Notes: generated by a model not told the origin, from the letters alone. DNA of 64,000 nucleotides from Rhodospirillales bacterium BBD 1991-14 (GCA_001657395.1 LYSY01000002.1:310001-374000), one strand, 5' to 3'; numbered from the stretch's first letter, positions 36,969-45,882 are shown. Numbers and translations: made by a program.

Positions 36969-37364
36969 ATGACACCGTTCGGCGAAAAGCTGCGGGCCAT
37001 CCGCTCCCAGCGCAAACTGGCCCTGAAAGATATGGCGGCCGGGCTTCAGGTCTCACCGGCCTATCTCTCGGCCATGGAGCATGGCCGCCGCGGCAAGCCG
37101 AGCCGCCGCTTCGTTCACCGGGTCTGCCAGTATCTCGGCATCATCTGGGACGATGCGGAAGACCTGCAGCGCCTCGCCGATCTCTCTCACCCGCGCGTGG
37201 TGGTGGACACCGCCGGCCTCAGCCCGCGGGCGACCCTCCTGGCCAACCTGCTGGCACAGCGTATCGATGCCATGGACGAGGCCGCCCTGGACCGCCTGCT
37301 GGCGCTGGTCGACCCGGCCGAAGCGCCGCCGGCCCCGGGCGACGGCACAGAGACAAAGACTTGA
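36969..37364 (+). CDS. XRE-family helix-turn-helix regulator
   Basis: 131-residue DNA-binding protein with an N-terminal Cro/C1-type helix-turn-helix (about residues 8-60: FGEKLRAIRSQRKLALKDMA, VSPAYLSAMEHGRRGKPSRR), followed by an acidic helical tail. ATG 36969 is chosen because the helix-turn-helix follows directly; an in-frame start at 36921 would add 16 unrelated residues. The stop overlaps the next gene's TTG by 4 nt. The target is unknown. Confidence 0.88.
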   Translation: MTPFGEKLRAIRSQRKLALKDMAAGLQVSPAYLSAMEHGRRGKPSRRFVHRVCQYLGIIWDDAEDLQRLADLSHPRVVVDTAGLSPRATLLANLLAQRIDAMDEAALDRLLALVDPAEAPPAPGDGTETKT

Positions 37365-37978
37365 GTGCAGACCCACCCACCTCGGATGACGTGGCGCCCG
37401 GGGAAACGACACCCGGGGAAACGACGCCTGGGGAAACGACAGCCGGTGAGCCCGGCAAGGCCATCCTGGAGCTGCCGCTGCGTCAGCTCTACGCGTATTG
37501 GGCCGGCAAGCGCAGCGGGCGGACTTGGCCCGCGCGGGCGGACATCCTGCCCTCGGAGATCCCGGCGATCCTGCCTTTCGTCGTGCTGGCCGACGTGCTG
37601 GAAGACGGTGTGTCGGAAGGGGGGCGGCATTTCCGCCTGCGGTTGGTAGGCACCGACGTCGCCTTCGGCATCGATCCCACCGGGCAGTTGCTGCACGAGG
37701 CGGTGCCCGAAGGGCCGTACCGTGCGCACGTCACAGCGCTGTTTCAGCGCGGCGCCGCCGGCCCGGGGGCGCTCTACAGCCGCACCCGCTACGACTATGC
37801 GGATGTCGCGGGTCCGCGCACCATCGCGCGCATCTTCATGCCGCTGGCAACCGACGGAGAAGTCATCGATATGATGCTTATGGGGCAGATGCGCGACCGC
37901 CAGATCCGCGCCGACCGTTCCGCCTGGCAGGCCAACCCGCCGACCATCAGCGAGGTGGAGGAGTTTCGTCTGCCTTAG
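37361..37978 (+). CDS. PAS-domain protein (DUF1478/PAS_5 type)
   Basis: A 205-residue protein resembling the single PAS-like domain family common in alphaproteobacteria, typified here by LRQLYAYWAGKRSGRTWPAR, HFRLRLVGTDV and FMPLATDGEVIDMMLMGQ. The ligand is unknown. The start is inferred to be TTG 37361, overlapping the XRE stop (TTGA), since no ATG or GTG fits; the N-terminus holds three PGETT repeats. The overlap suggests co-translation with the XRE regulator. Confidence 0.75.
   Translation: MSADPPTSDDVAPGETTPGETTPGETTAGEPGKAILELPLRQLYAYWAGKRSGRTWPARADILPSEIPAILPFVVLADVLEDGVSEGGRHFRLRLVGTDVAFGIDPTGQLLHEAVPEGPYRAHVTALFQRGAAGPGALYSRTRYDYADVAGPRTIARIFMPLATDGEVIDMMLMGQMRDRQIRADRSAWQANPPTISEVEEFRLP
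37397..37441 (+). repeat. Three tandem 15-bp repeats (PGETT)
   Basis: In-frame copies of CCCGGGGAAACGACA (with small changes) encode PGETT three times at the N-terminus of the PAS-like protein. Copy number could vary by slippage without breaking the frame. Confidence 0.9.
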
Positions 37979-38023
37979 AGCTTTTTGGTCCTGGCTGGAC
38001 GTGCTTCGGCGACGTCGAGCCGT

Positions 38024-39400
38024 CTAAAGAATGAACTTGGAGAGGTCGGCGTTCTTGGACAGCTCGCCGACACGTTCCTGCACCAGAGCGGCGTCGATGG
38101 TGATGGTCTCGCCGCCGCGGTCGGTGGCGGTGAAGGAGATCTCCTCCAGCAGCTTTTCCAGCACCGTGTGCAGGCGCCGGGCGCCGATGTTCTCGACCGA
38201 GGAATTGATCTCGGCGGAGAGATCGGCCAGTGCGTCGATGGAATCCTCGGTGAACTCCAGGGTCACCTCCTCGGTGCCCATCAGCGCCTTGTACTGGCGG
38301 ATCAGGCTGTTCTCCGGTTCGGTCAGGATGCGCTTGAAGTCGTCGCGGGTCAGCGCGTCCAGCTCCACGCGGATCGGCAGCCGGCCCTGCAGTTCGGCCA
38401 GCATGTCGGCGGGCTTGGCCATGTGAAAGGCGCCGGAGGCGATGAACAGCACGTGGTCGGTGCGCACCGCGCCGTGCTTGGTGGCCACCGTCGTGCCCTC
38501 GATCAGCGGCAGCAGGTCGCGCTGCACACCCTCACGCGAAACGTCGGCGCCGGCCCGGTCGGAGCGCGCGGTGATCTTGTCGATCTCGTCCAGGAAGACG
38601 ATGCCGTTCTGCTCCACCGCGGCGATGGCATTGGAGACCACGCTCTCCTCGTCGAGCAATTTGTCGCTCTCCTCGGCCAGCAGGACTTCGTAGGACTCGG
38701 CCACGGTCATGCGGCGCTGCTTCTTTCGCCCGCCCAAGGCCTTGCCGAAGATATCGCCCAGATTCAGCATGCCCATGGAGGCGCCGGGCATGCCGGGGAT
38801 CTCCATGGTCGGCAGCTGCATGCCGCCGCTGTCCATCACCTCGACCTCGATCTCGCGGTCGTCCAACTCGCCCTGGCGCAGCAGGCGGCGGAACTTCTGG
38901 CGCGTGTCGGCGCTGGCGTTGGCGCCAACCAGGGCGTCCAACACCCGCTCCTCGGCGTTCAGCTCCGCCTGGGCCTTCACGTCCTGGCGCAGGCGCTCGC
39001 GGGTCATGTGGATGGCGATCTCCACCAGATCGCGGATGATCTGCTCGACGTCGCGCCCGACGTAGCCGACCTCCGTGAACTTGGTGGCCTCCACCTTCAG
39101 GAAGGGGGCCTGGGCCAGGCGCGCCAGGCGGCGGGCGATCTCGGTCTTGCCGACGCCGGTGGGTCCGATCATCAGGATGTTCTTGGGCAGGATCTCCTCG
39201 CGCATCTCCTCCGGCAGCTGCTGGCGCCGCCAGCGGTTGCGCAGGGCGATGGCGACCGCGCGCTTGGCATCGTTCTGGCCGACGATGAAGCGGTCGAGTT
39301 CGGAGACGATCTCCCGCGGGCTGAAGAAAGCGCTGTCGGTTTTCTCGGTCATCGGTTTGGGCATCGGTTTGGGCATCGGCTTTGGCGTCGGGTTCAGCAT
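38024..39400 (-). CDS. hslU: HslU, ATPase subunit of the HslVU protease
   Basis: Hexameric AAA+ unfoldase that feeds substrates to HslV. The frame from 39400 gives 458 residues with Walker A GPTGVGKT (79-86), Walker [11 protein letters not shown], the intermediate domain around 130-200, the sensor [13 protein letters not shown] and the C-terminal SKFIL-type tail that docks HslV. The start may instead be ATG 39352 (MTEKTDS), since the N-terminus is a PKPM repeat made by 12-bp tandem repeats with multiple in-frame ATGs. It lies 11 nt after hslV. Confidence 0.95.
   Translation of the reverse strand: MLNPTPKPMPKPMPKPMTEKTDSAFFSPREIVSELDRFIVGQNDAKRAVAIALRNRWRRQQLPEEMREEILPKNILMIGPTGVGKTEIARRLARLAQAPFLKVEATKFTEVGYVGRDVEQIIRDLVEIAIHMTRERLRQDVKAQAELNAEERVLDALVGANASADTRQKFRRLLRQGELDDREIEVEVMDSGGMQLPTMEIPGMPGASMGMLNLGDIFGKALGGRKKQRRMTVAESYEVLLAEESDKLLDEESVVSNAIAAVEQNGIVFLDEIDKITARSDRAGADVSREGVQRDLLPLIEGTTVATKHGAVRTDHVLFIASGAFHMAKPADMLAELQGRLPIRVELDALTRDDFKRILTEPENSLIRQYKALMGTEEVTLEFTEDSIDALADLSAEINSSVENIGARRLHTVLEKLLEEISFTATDRGGETITIDAALVQERVGELSKNADLSKFIL
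39350..39385 (-). repeat. 12-bp repeats at the hslU start
   Basis: Tandem units reading CCCAAACCGATG on the minus strand (two exact, one degenerate) encode PKPM and supply several in-frame ATG codons. They may be a recent local expansion. Confidence 0.75.
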
Positions 39401-39411
39401 GGTCGGGCCAC

Positions 39412-39990
39412 TCAGGCGTCTGTCGGCGCCGCGGCCTTGGAGGGCAGGCTCTCCACGACGATGCTCTGATTGGTATAGATGCAGATATCGGCGGCGATGC
39501 CCATGGCCTTGGTGGCGATGGTCTCGGCATCCAGGCCGTCGACGTCGTGCAGCGCGCGTGCCGCAGCCAGGGCAAAGGAGCCGCCGGAGCCGATGCCGAT
39601 CAAGCCGTCTTCCGGTTCCAGCACGTCGCCGGTGCCGGTCAGCACCAGCGATGTGGTGCTGTCGGCCACCGCCATCATCGCCTCCAGCCGGCGCAGGTAG
39701 CGGTCTGTGCGCCAGTCCTTGGCCAGTTCGACGCAGGCCCGGGTGAGCTGGCTCGGATAGGTTTCCAGCTTGGCTTCCAGCCGTTCGAAGAGGGTGAAGG
39801 CATCGGCGGTCGCCCCGGCGAAACCGGCGATGACGTTGTCCTTGCCGAGGCGGCGCACCTTGCGGGCGTTGGACTTCATCACCGTGTTGCCGAAGCTCAC
39901 CTGGCCGTCGCCGGCGACCACCACCGTGTCGCCCTTGCGGACCGAGAGGATCGTGGTGCCGTGCCAGATCGGGGGATTGGTTTCAGGCAT
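39412..39990 (-). CDS. hslV: HslV, peptidase subunit of the HslVU protease
   Basis: Proteasome-type peptidase of 192 residues that degrades substrates unfolded by HslU. The catalytic N-terminal Thr is within WHGTTILSV (Thr12 or Thr13), after removal of the propeptide; other markers are [27 protein letters not shown] and the closing [14 protein letters not shown]. It is divergent from hisB. A heat-shock-type promoter candidate ends 8 nt before the ATG, and no ribosome site is visible, so the mRNA may be almost leaderless. Confidence 0.96.
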   Translation of the reverse strand: MPETNPPIWHGTTILSVRKGDTVVVAGDGQVSFGNTVMKSNARKVRRLGKDNVIAGFAGATADAFTLFERLEAKLETYPSQLTRACVELAKDWRTDRYLRRLEAMMAVADSTTSLVLTGTGDVLEPEDGLIGIGSGGSFALAAARALHDVDGLDAETIATKAMGIAADICIYTNQSIVVESLPSKAAAPTDA

Positions 39991-39997
39991 GGACTGT

Positions 39998-40027
39998 CAC
40001 ATGGGCGAAAGCGCCGCCGGGGTCAAG
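39998..40027 (-). promoter_or_regulatory. RpoH-type promoter candidate for hslVU
   Basis: On the minus strand a -35 CTTGACC (40027-40021) and a -10 GCCCATGT (40006-39999) resemble the classic sigma-32 pattern CTTGAAA / CCCCATNT, 14 nt apart. hslVU is a heat-shock operon in many bacteria. The TSS would fall at or just before the start codon. Confidence 0.4.
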
Positions 40028-40251
40028 GCGGATTTCCCGGGGGCAGACCTGCGCCGGCCGGGGGCCTTGAGCGCCTGCCGCGACCCCGCAAAGCCGGCCG
40101 ACCGGGCCCCTGAACCCGGAAAATCGCCGAAAGACCGCCGAAACCGGGCGGCTCAAGGGTTCTGGCCTTGCCGGGGCCTTCCTGATACAAGGGCGCCTTC
40201 GTTTCACAACGGAATGCCAAAGGGGCCCCCGCGGCGGCGGGGCGATGGGAC

Positions 40252-40839
40252 ATGCGCAAGGCCACAGTCGAACGCAACACCAAGGAAACCAGGATCAGCG
40301 CCAGCGTGAACCTGGACGGCAGCGGAAGCTACGAGATCGCCACCGGGATCGGCTTTCTCGATCATATGCTCGAGCAGCTTTCGCGCCACAGCCTCATCGA
40401 CATCACGCTGAAGGCCGAGGGCGATCTGCACATCGACGGCCACCACACCACCGAGGACAGCGGCATCGTGCTCGGCCAGGCCGTCGCCCAGGCGCTGGGC
40501 GAGCGCCGCGGCATCTGGCGCTACGGCTCCGCCCTCATTCCCATGGACGAAACCCTCAGCCGGGTGGCCCTGGACGCCTCCAACCGCCCCTACCTGATCT
40601 GGAAGGTGGCCTTCAGCCAGGACCGCCTGGGCAGCATGGACACCGAGCTTTTCAAGGAGTGGTTTCAGGCCTTTGCCCAGCATGCCGGCCTGACCCTGCA
40701 CGTTGAGAACCTCTACGGCGCCAACAACCACCATATCGTCGAGTCCTGCTTCAAGGCCCTGGCCCGCGCGCTGCGCGAAGCGATCCAGATCGACCCGCGC
40801 AAGGCCGACGCCGTGCCCTCGACCAAAGGCAGTCTCTAG
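40252..40839 (+). CDS. hisB: Imidazoleglycerol-phosphate dehydratase
   Basis: Dehydrates imidazoleglycerol-phosphate to imidazoleacetol-phosphate in histidine synthesis. The 195-residue product is the monofunctional form. It has the metal-binding motifs [26 protein letters not shown] and [20 protein letters not shown]. First gene of the window's his block (hisB-hisH-GNAT-hisA-hisF-hisE); hisG, hisD, hisC and others are not here. Confidence 0.97.
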   Translation: MRKATVERNTKETRISASVNLDGSGSYEIATGIGFLDHMLEQLSRHSLIDITLKAEGDLHIDGHHTTEDSGIVLGQAVAQALGERRGIWRYGSALIPMDETLSRVALDASNRPYLIWKVAFSQDRLGSMDTELFKEWFQAFAQHAGLTLHVENLYGANNHHIVESCFKALARALREAIQIDPRKADAVPSTKGSL

Positions 40840-40890
40840 GGGAATTGCGCCACGGCCGCGCGGCCGTGGACACACCGTTTCGGAAGCGTC

Positions 40891-41553
40891 ATGACCGTTG
40901 CGATCATCGACTATGGCTCGGGCAACCTGCGCTCGGCCGCCAAGTCCCTGGAGCGGGCCGCCGCCGAGGCGGGCGGCGGGCCGGTGCTGGTAACCGACGA
41001 CCCCGCCCGGGTGCGCGCGGCCGACCGGGTTGTGCTGCCCGGGGTCGGCGCCTTTGGCGACTGCCGCGCCGGCCTGCACGGCCTGCCGGGCATGGTCGAG
41101 GCGCTGGAGGACTTCGTGAGCGCCCGCCAGCGCCCCTTTCTCGGCATCTGTGTCGGCATGCAGCTGATGGCGGAACGCGGGCTGGAACACGGCGTTCACC
41201 AGGGATTCGGCTGGATTCCGGGCGATGTGGTGGCGCTGGAGCCTTCGGCTGCGCCCGCCGACACGCCGCTCGGCGAACTGAAGGTGCCGCACATGGGCTG
41301 GAACCGCCTGGCCTTGCGGGTGCCGGATCATCCGGTGCTGGCGGACTTGCCGCAGTCTTCTTATGTTTACTTCGTTCACAGCTATCATCTGCGCCCGGCG
41401 CAGCCGGACCACCTTCTTGCGACCGTAGATTACGGTGAGGAGGTGACTGCAATCGTCGGTCGTGACAATCTGGTGGGAACCCAGTTCCATCCGGAGAAGA
41501 GCCAGGCCGCCGGCCTGAAGCTGCTCGCCAATTTCCTAAGGTGGTGCCCATGA
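40891..41553 (+). CDS. hisH: Imidazole glycerol phosphate synthase subunit HisH
   Basis: Glutaminase subunit that supplies ammonia to HisF. The 220-residue product has the triad Cys in [14 protein letters not shown] and the His and Glu in [11 protein letters not shown], with [10 protein letters not shown] at the N-terminus. The stop overlaps the ATG of a GNAT gene by 4 nt (ATGA). Confidence 0.97.
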   Translation: MTVAIIDYGSGNLRSAAKSLERAAAEAGGGPVLVTDDPARVRAADRVVLPGVGAFGDCRAGLHGLPGMVEALEDFVSARQRPFLGICVGMQLMAERGLEHGVHQGFGWIPGDVVALEPSAAPADTPLGELKVPHMGWNRLALRVPDHPVLADLPQSSYVYFVHSYHLRPAQPDHLLATVDYGEEVTAIVGRDNLVGTQFHPEKSQAAGLKLLANFLRWCP

Positions 41554-42113
41554 CGGTCAGTGATTCCCGTGTAGAGATCTCAATGGACAGGCTGACCGGC
41601 TTCCACGGGCCCGACCTTCACGACCTCTGCGATGCCGCCGAGGCGGCGATCCTGGACGGCGGCGGTTTCGGCTGGCTCAGCCCGCCGCCGCGCCAGACCA
41701 TGGAGACCTATTGGCAGGGCGTGCTTCTGGTGCCGGAACGCGAGCTTTTCGTCGGCCGCCTGGACAACACCATCGCCGGCTCGGCGCAGCTCGTGCGCCC
41801 GCCGCGCAACAACGAGGCGCAGAGCCTGACCGGCCAGCTCACCACCTTTTTCGTGGCCCCCTGGGCGCGCGGCCACGGGCTTGCCCCCGGCCTGGTGCGC
41901 CAGGTGGAGGATGCGGCGCGCCGCAATGGCCTGCGGGTGCTCAACCTCGACATCCGCGCAACCCAGAAACGCGCCATCGAGGTGGTGGAGCACCTCGGCT
42001 ACGTGCGCTGGGGCACCCATCCGCACTACGCCTGGGTGCAGGACCGCTGGGTCACCGGCTACTTCTATTACAAGGACCTGATCGGCAACGGCGCGCTGCC
42101 CCAAGGCGATTGA
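41550..42113 (+). CDS. GNAT-family N-acetyltransferase inside the his block
   Basis: Acetyl-CoA-dependent acetyltransferase of 187 residues. The acetyl-CoA pocket is seen in [20 protein letters not shown] (motif A) and [21 protein letters not shown] (motif B). The substrate is unknown. Translation begins at ATG 41550, overlapping the hisH stop. It lies between hisH and hisA, where no step of histidine synthesis needs an acetyltransferase; a strong hairpin follows before hisA. Confidence 0.88.
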   Translation: MTVSDSRVEISMDRLTGFHGPDLHDLCDAAEAAILDGGGFGWLSPPPRQTMETYWQGVLLVPERELFVGRLDNTIAGSAQLVRPPRNNEAQSLTGQLTTFFVAPWARGHGLAPGLVRQVEDAARRNGLRVLNLDIRATQKRAIEVVEHLGYVRWGTHPHYAWVQDRWVTGYFYYKDLIGNGALPQGD

Positions 42114-42159
42114 GGCGGGGGCGATTGAGGTGTTTGCGCTTCGCGCCGTTTCGGTTCCA

Positions 42160-42223
42160 GCCCGCTCCCCCTCCCGGCCACCCATAGGATACTGGTGCTG
42201 GGTGGCCGGGAGGGGGAGCGGGC
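42160..42223. other. Perfect 24-bp-arm hairpin between the GNAT gene and hisA
   Basis: Arms 42160-42183 and 42200-42223 are exact reverse complements with a 16-nt loop. The GC-rich stem (arm beginning GCCCGCTCCCCCTCCC) would be very stable in RNA. No T-run follows, so it is not a standard terminator. It could limit read-through to hisA, stabilise mRNA ends, or be a repeat element like those at 44939 and 61413. Confidence 0.85.
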
Positions 42224-42251
42224 CGGTGCCGCGCATTTGAGAAACAAAACC

Positions 42252-43016
42252 ATGATCCTGTTTCCCGCCATCGACCTGAAGGACGGCCAGGCCGTGCGCC
42301 TGCTGCACGGCAGGATGGAGACCGCGACGGTTTTCAACGAAGACCCGGCGGCCCAGGCCAAGGCTTTCGCCGAGCAGGGCTTCTCCTGGCTGCACCTGGT
42401 GGACCTGAACGGCGCCTTTGAGGGCCGGCCGGTGAACGCCGCCGCGGTGGAGGCCATCCTCGCTGCCGTCGACCTGCCGGTACAGCTTGGCGGCGGCATC
42501 CGCGATCTCGCGACCATCGAGCGCTGGCTGACCCTCGGTCTGCGCCGCGTCATTCTCGGCACCGTGGCGGTCAAGAACCCGGCCCTGGTGCGCGAGGCCT
42601 GCCGGGCGTTTCCCGGGCGCATCGTGCTGGGCATCGATGCGCGCGGCGGCCGCGTGGCGGTGGAGGGCTGGGCCGAGGTGAGCGAGGTCACCGCCCTCGA
42701 CCTTGCGCGCCGCTTCGAGGACGCCGGCGCGGCGGCCATCGTCTATACCGACATCGACCGCGACGGCGCGCTCGAGGGCGCCAACGTTGCGGCGACGGCG
42801 GAACTGGCGGCGGCTATCTCCACACCGGTCATCGCCTCCGGCGGCGTCGCCTCGCTGGACGACCTCGCCGCTCTGCTTCAGGTGGCCGCCAGCGGCATCG
42901 AGGGGGTGATCTCCGGACGCGCGCTCTACGACGGGCGCATCGATCCGTCCTCGGCGCTGGCACTGCTCGCATCCGCCCATGAAGGCACAGGCGACGAAAG
43001 GGTTGGCCCATGCTGA
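42252..43016 (+). CDS. hisA: Phosphoribosylformimino-5-aminoimidazole carboxamide ribotide isomerase
   Basis: TIM-barrel isomerase of histidine synthesis (254 residues). Catalytic Asp8 is in [14 protein letters not shown], the second Asp in YTDIDRDG; phosphate loops are GGGIRD and [10 protein letters not shown]. The start at 42252 is preferred; an upstream frame runs through the hairpin. It overlaps hisF by 7 nt. Confidence 0.97.
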   Translation: MILFPAIDLKDGQAVRLLHGRMETATVFNEDPAAQAKAFAEQGFSWLHLVDLNGAFEGRPVNAAAVEAILAAVDLPVQLGGGIRDLATIERWLTLGLRRVILGTVAVKNPALVREACRAFPGRIVLGIDARGGRVAVEGWAEVSEVTALDLARRFEDAGAAAIVYTDIDRDGALEGANVAATAELAAAISTPVIASGGVASLDDLAALLQVAASGIEGVISGRALYDGRIDPSSALALLASAHEGTGDERVGPC

Positions 43017-43816
43017 CAGTCCGCGTCATTCCCTGTCTCGACGTGAAGGACGGACGGGTCGTCAAGGGCGTGAACTTCGTCGATCTGCGCGACGCCGGCG
43101 ATCCCGTCGAGCAGGCCAAGGTCTACGACGCCGCCGGCGCCGACGAACTGTGTTTTCTCGACATCACCGCCAGCCATGAGAAGCGCGGCATCCTGCTGGA
43201 CGTGGTGCGCCGTACGGCCGAGCAGTGCTTCATGCCGCTGACCGTGGGCGGCGGCGTGCGCACACTGGACGACATCCGCCAGCTCCTTCTGGCCGGCGCC
43301 GACAAGGTCTCCATCAACACCGCAGCGGTAGAGAACCCCGACTTCGTGCGCGAGGCGGCGGAGAAGTTCGGCAGCCAGTGCATTGTCGTCGCGGTGGACG
43401 CCAAGAGTGTGAACCCTGGTGACGGCGGCGGTTCAGAGAATACGGACAAGGATACGGGGCCGCGCTTCGAGATCTTCACCCACGGCGGGCGCAAAGCCAC
43501 CGGCCTGGATGCGGTCGCCTGGGCAAAGCGGCTCTGCGATCTCGGGGCGGGGGAGATCCTGCTGACCTCCATGGACCGCGACGGCACCAAGCAGGGTTAC
43601 AACCTGCCGCTCACCCGCGCGATCGCCGATGCGGTGCCGGTGCCGGTGATCGCCTCGGGCGGCGTCGGCACGCTGGACCACCTGGCCGCCGGGGTGCGCG
43701 AGGGGCATGCCTCCGCGGTGCTTGCCGCCTCCATCTTCCACTTCGGCACCCACTCCATTGCCGAGGCCAAGGCGGCCATGGCGGCGGCGGGCCTGCCGGT
43801 CAGGCCGGTTTCCTAG
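43010..43816 (+). CDS. hisF: Imidazole glycerol phosphate synthase subunit HisF
   Basis: Cyclase subunit (268 residues) that forms imidazole glycerol phosphate and AICAR. Catalytic Asp11 is in [13 protein letters not shown] and the second in VVAVDAKS; phosphate sites GGGVRTLDD and [10 protein letters not shown] are present. A Gly/Asp-rich insertion ([16 protein letters not shown]) follows the second Asp. Overlaps hisA by 7 nt. Confidence 0.97.
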   Translation: MLTVRVIPCLDVKDGRVVKGVNFVDLRDAGDPVEQAKVYDAAGADELCFLDITASHEKRGILLDVVRRTAEQCFMPLTVGGGVRTLDDIRQLLLAGADKVSINTAAVENPDFVREAAEKFGSQCIVVAVDAKSVNPGDGGGSENTDKDTGPRFEIFTHGGRKATGLDAVAWAKRLCDLGAGEILLTSMDRDGTKQGYNLPLTRAIADAVPVPVIASGGVGTLDHLAAGVREGHASAVLAASIFHFGTHSIAEAKAAMAAAGLPVRPVS

Positions 43817-44030
43817 CTTTGTGGACGGTCGCCGGTCTGCGATTTATCCACGCGATTTCCACGGCTTATCCCCTGGATTTCCAAGACCTTTCCCCGGGCA
43901 GGCGGCGTGACAGCCCGCACAATACCTGATAGGCCTCAGAGGTCTGGCGCGCCCGGCCCCAAGCCGCCGCTGCCGGGCCAAGCGAAAACCGAAACAACCG
44001 ACATCCGGACCAAGCAAGGATCTGAGCCCT
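43817..44030. other. hisF-hisE gap with DnaA-box-like cluster
   Basis: 214 bp with no gene. It holds TTATCCACG (43844-43852, one mismatch to the DnaA consensus), TTATCCCCT (43866-43874) and a TTTCCACGG motif within about 40 bp. Outside of these there is no clear feature. Confidence 0.4.
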
Positions 44031-44369
44031 ATGAAGCGCGGCCCCCTCAACGGTTCCGTTCTCGACTGTCTCTATGAGGTGATCGAGGAGCGGCGCGGCG
44101 GCGACCCGGAAAGCTCTCACACCGCCAAGCTGTTCGACCGCGGTCTCGACAAGATCGCCCAGAAGGTCGGCGAGGAAGCGGTGGAGACGGTGATCGAGGC
44201 GACCCGCGAGCGGCGCCAGGGTGTGATCGACGAGTCGGCCGACCTGCTTTATCACCTGATGGTGCTCTGGGCCGCCAGCGGCGTGAAGCCGAAGCACGTC
44301 TGGGCGGCGCTGGAGGGGCGCAAGGGCATCTCCGGCATTGCCGAGAAGGCGGCGCGCGCCAAGAGCTGA
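44031..44369 (+). CDS. hisE: Phosphoribosyl-ATP pyrophosphatase
   Basis: Second step of histidine synthesis, removing pyrophosphate from phosphoribosyl-ATP. The 112-residue product has the MazG-like fold with KIAQKVGEEAVETVIEA and the closing LLYHLMVLW. Stand-alone (not fused to HisI). 47 nt upstream of the HIT gene. Confidence 0.95.
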   Translation: MKRGPLNGSVLDCLYEVIEERRGGDPESSHTAKLFDRGLDKIAQKVGEEAVETVIEATRERRQGVIDESADLLYHLMVLWAASGVKPKHVWAALEGRKGISGIAEKAARAKS

Positions 44370-44416
44370 GGCGCGCCGCGCACGAGGAGCAAGCGATAAG
44401 GAAGAGGGGAGCGGCC

Positions 44417-44785
44417 ATGGCCTACGACGAGAACAACATCTTCGCCAAGATCCTGCGCGGCGAGATCCCCTGCAACAAGGTCTATGAAGACGACCACGTC
44501 CTCGCCTTCCACGACATCCAGCCGCAGACCAAGGTGCATGTGCTGGTGATCCCCAAGGGCGCCTATGTTTCCTTCGCCGACTTCTCCGCCAAGGCCTCGG
44601 AGGCGGAGATCGCCGGCTTCATCCGTGCCGCCGGCAAGATTGCCAAGGACCTCGGCATCGAAGACGACGGCTACCGCGTGCTGGCCAACACCGGAAACCA
44701 CGGCCACCAGGAGGTGCCCCACTTCCACCTCCACCTCTTCGGCGGCCAGCCGCTGGGCCGCATGATCAAACCGCCGCAGGGCTGA
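44417..44785 (+). CDS. HIT-family protein
   Basis: Small 122-residue histidine triad nucleotide-binding protein (HINT-like purine nucleoside phosphoramidase). The HxHxH catalytic motif appears as VPHFHLHLFGG; IFAKILRGEIPCNKVYEDD at the N-terminus is typical. Such genes often follow hisE in alphaproteobacteria. Confidence 0.93.
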   Translation: MAYDENNIFAKILRGEIPCNKVYEDDHVLAFHDIQPQTKVHVLVIPKGAYVSFADFSAKASEAEIAGFIRAAGKIAKDLGIEDDGYRVLANTGNHGHQEVPHFHLHLFGGQPLGRMIKPPQG

Positions 44786-44853
44786 GGTAGGCCTGCGGTG
44801 GCTTCGCTGTTTACCTGCGCAAGTATCACAAGGCCGCTGGCCGATGCTCCTCC

Positions 44854-44966
44854 CGTCATACTTGGGCTTGACCCGAGTATCCATGGCAGCGGCAATCTCG
44901 AATTCCTCCGGTAAGGCTCCAGCGAGCGGCACCAAGGACCCTCGGGTCAAGCCCGAGGGTGACCCG
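44854..44966. repeat. Double-hairpin intergenic repeat, copy B
   Basis: Left hairpin ACTTGGG/CCCGAGT around CTTGA (44859-44879 region), followed by ATCCATGG; right hairpin CCCTCGGG/CCCGAGGG around TCAAG (44939-44959), ending in TGAC. Same plan as copies at 36639 and 61413. Confidence 0.8.
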
Positions 44967-45000
44967 TCAAGGGTGTCCGCGTTCGGCACTGCTCCGTAAA

Positions 45001-45023
45001 CCCTCTCCCCTTGCGGGAGAGGG
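45001..45023. repeat. Short hairpin repeat CCCTCTCCC/GGGAGAGGG
   Basis: Perfect 9-bp stem with a 5-nt loop, followed by GAGGGTGAGGG. The sequence resembles common REP-like hairpins of proteobacterial genomes. Confidence 0.6.
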
Positions 45024-45082
45024 AGGGTGAGGGGGAAAGTTTCCTGCGATCAGAATCAAAGCGATGCGCCTGGGGTGCAGAT

Positions 45083-45106
45083 ACACTTCGATCGGTATCG
45101 ATGTGT
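45083..45106. promoter_or_regulatory. Candidate ArsR-family operator
   Basis: ACACTTCGAT (45083-45092) and ATCGATGTGT (45097-45106) form a 10-bp inverted repeat with one mismatch and a 4-nt spacer, 63 bp before the ArsR-type gene. Position and size suit autoregulation. Confidence 0.5.
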
Positions 45107-45168
45107 TTACACTTCATTTGCGAGGCCCCTTCCTTGCCCTGCTCCCATGACTCGCCTATCATCGAAAT

Positions 45169-45882
45169 ATGTCTGTCGATCCTTCCTTTGCCCTTGTGGG
45201 CTCTCTCATCGGCGTGCCGGCGCGGGCCAACATGATGGCGGCGCTGATGGACGGCCGGGCCCAGACCGCCAGCGAACTGGCCTTCGTCGCCGGGGTGACG
45301 CCGCAGACCGCCAGCAGCCATCTGGCGAAGCTGACCGAGGCCGGGTTGCTGGCGGTGGAGCGCCAGGGGCGCCATCGTTACTACCGGCTGGCCGGGCCGG
45401 GGGTGGCCGAGGCGCTGGAGCCGCTCACCCATCTCACGCCCAACCAGCGGGTGCCGGAACGCAGGCGGGTCCATGCGCGCCGCGTCGGCGAACTGCGCCA
45501 GGCCCGCATGTGCTACGACCATCTGGCCGGGCGCCTGGGCGTTGCCATTACCGACTCGCTGGTGAAGCGCCGCTTCCTGCGCCGGGTCGAGAGCGACTTC
45601 CGCGTCGGCCCCAAGGGCCGCGCTTTCCTAGAAGATCTCGGGGTCGATGTCGCGGCCGCCGAGGGTCAGCGGCGCCACTTCGCGCGCTGCTGCCTGGACT
45701 GGAGCGAGCGTCGCCCACACCTCGGCGGCGCCTTGGGTGCGGTACTTGCCGAGCGCCTGCTCGGCGCAAAGTGGTTGAAGCGTGACCGCAAGTCCCGCAA
45801 GGTAATCATCACGGCGGCTGGAGAGGCCGCCCTGCCGCAGGCCTTTCCCGGCATCATCGCCGCGCTCGCCCAGGACGACTGA
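45169..45882 (+). CDS. ArsR-family winged-helix regulator with long C-terminal domain
   Basis: 237-residue regulator. The N-terminal winged helix (about residues 10-90: QTASELAFVAGVTPQTASSHLAKL, LLAVERQGRHRYYRL) is ArsR-type. The ~140-residue C-terminal part, longer than usual for ArsR, has RMCYDHLAGRLGVAITDSL and CCLDWSERRPHLGGALG, with a Cys pair. The inducer is unknown. The adjacent alpha/beta hydrolase (106 nt downstream) is a possible target. Confidence 0.88.
   Translation: MSVDPSFALVGSLIGVPARANMMAALMDGRAQTASELAFVAGVTPQTASSHLAKLTEAGLLAVERQGRHRYYRLAGPGVAEALEPLTHLTPNQRVPERRRVHARRVGELRQARMCYDHLAGRLGVAITDSLVKRRFLRRVESDFRVGPKGRAFLEDLGVDVAAAEGQRRHFARCCLDWSERRPHLGGALGAVLAERLLGAKWLKRDRKSRKVIITAAGEAALPQAFPGIIAALAQDD

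Larger units (their letters stand above)
44786..45168. other. 383-bp intergenic region with repeats and operator
   Basis: Between the HIT and ArsR genes. It contains a double-hairpin repeat (44854-44966), a second hairpin CCCTCTCCC-cttgc-GGGAGAGGG (45001-45023) and a near-perfect inverted repeat at 45083-45106 before the ArsR gene. No coding sequence is credible. Confidence 0.5.

Noticed and set aside
43817-43880. Alternative replication origin between hisF and hisE
   Set aside because: Only 214 bp, with no AT-rich unwinding region and no origin synteny; the hemE-ppsR gap fits far better.
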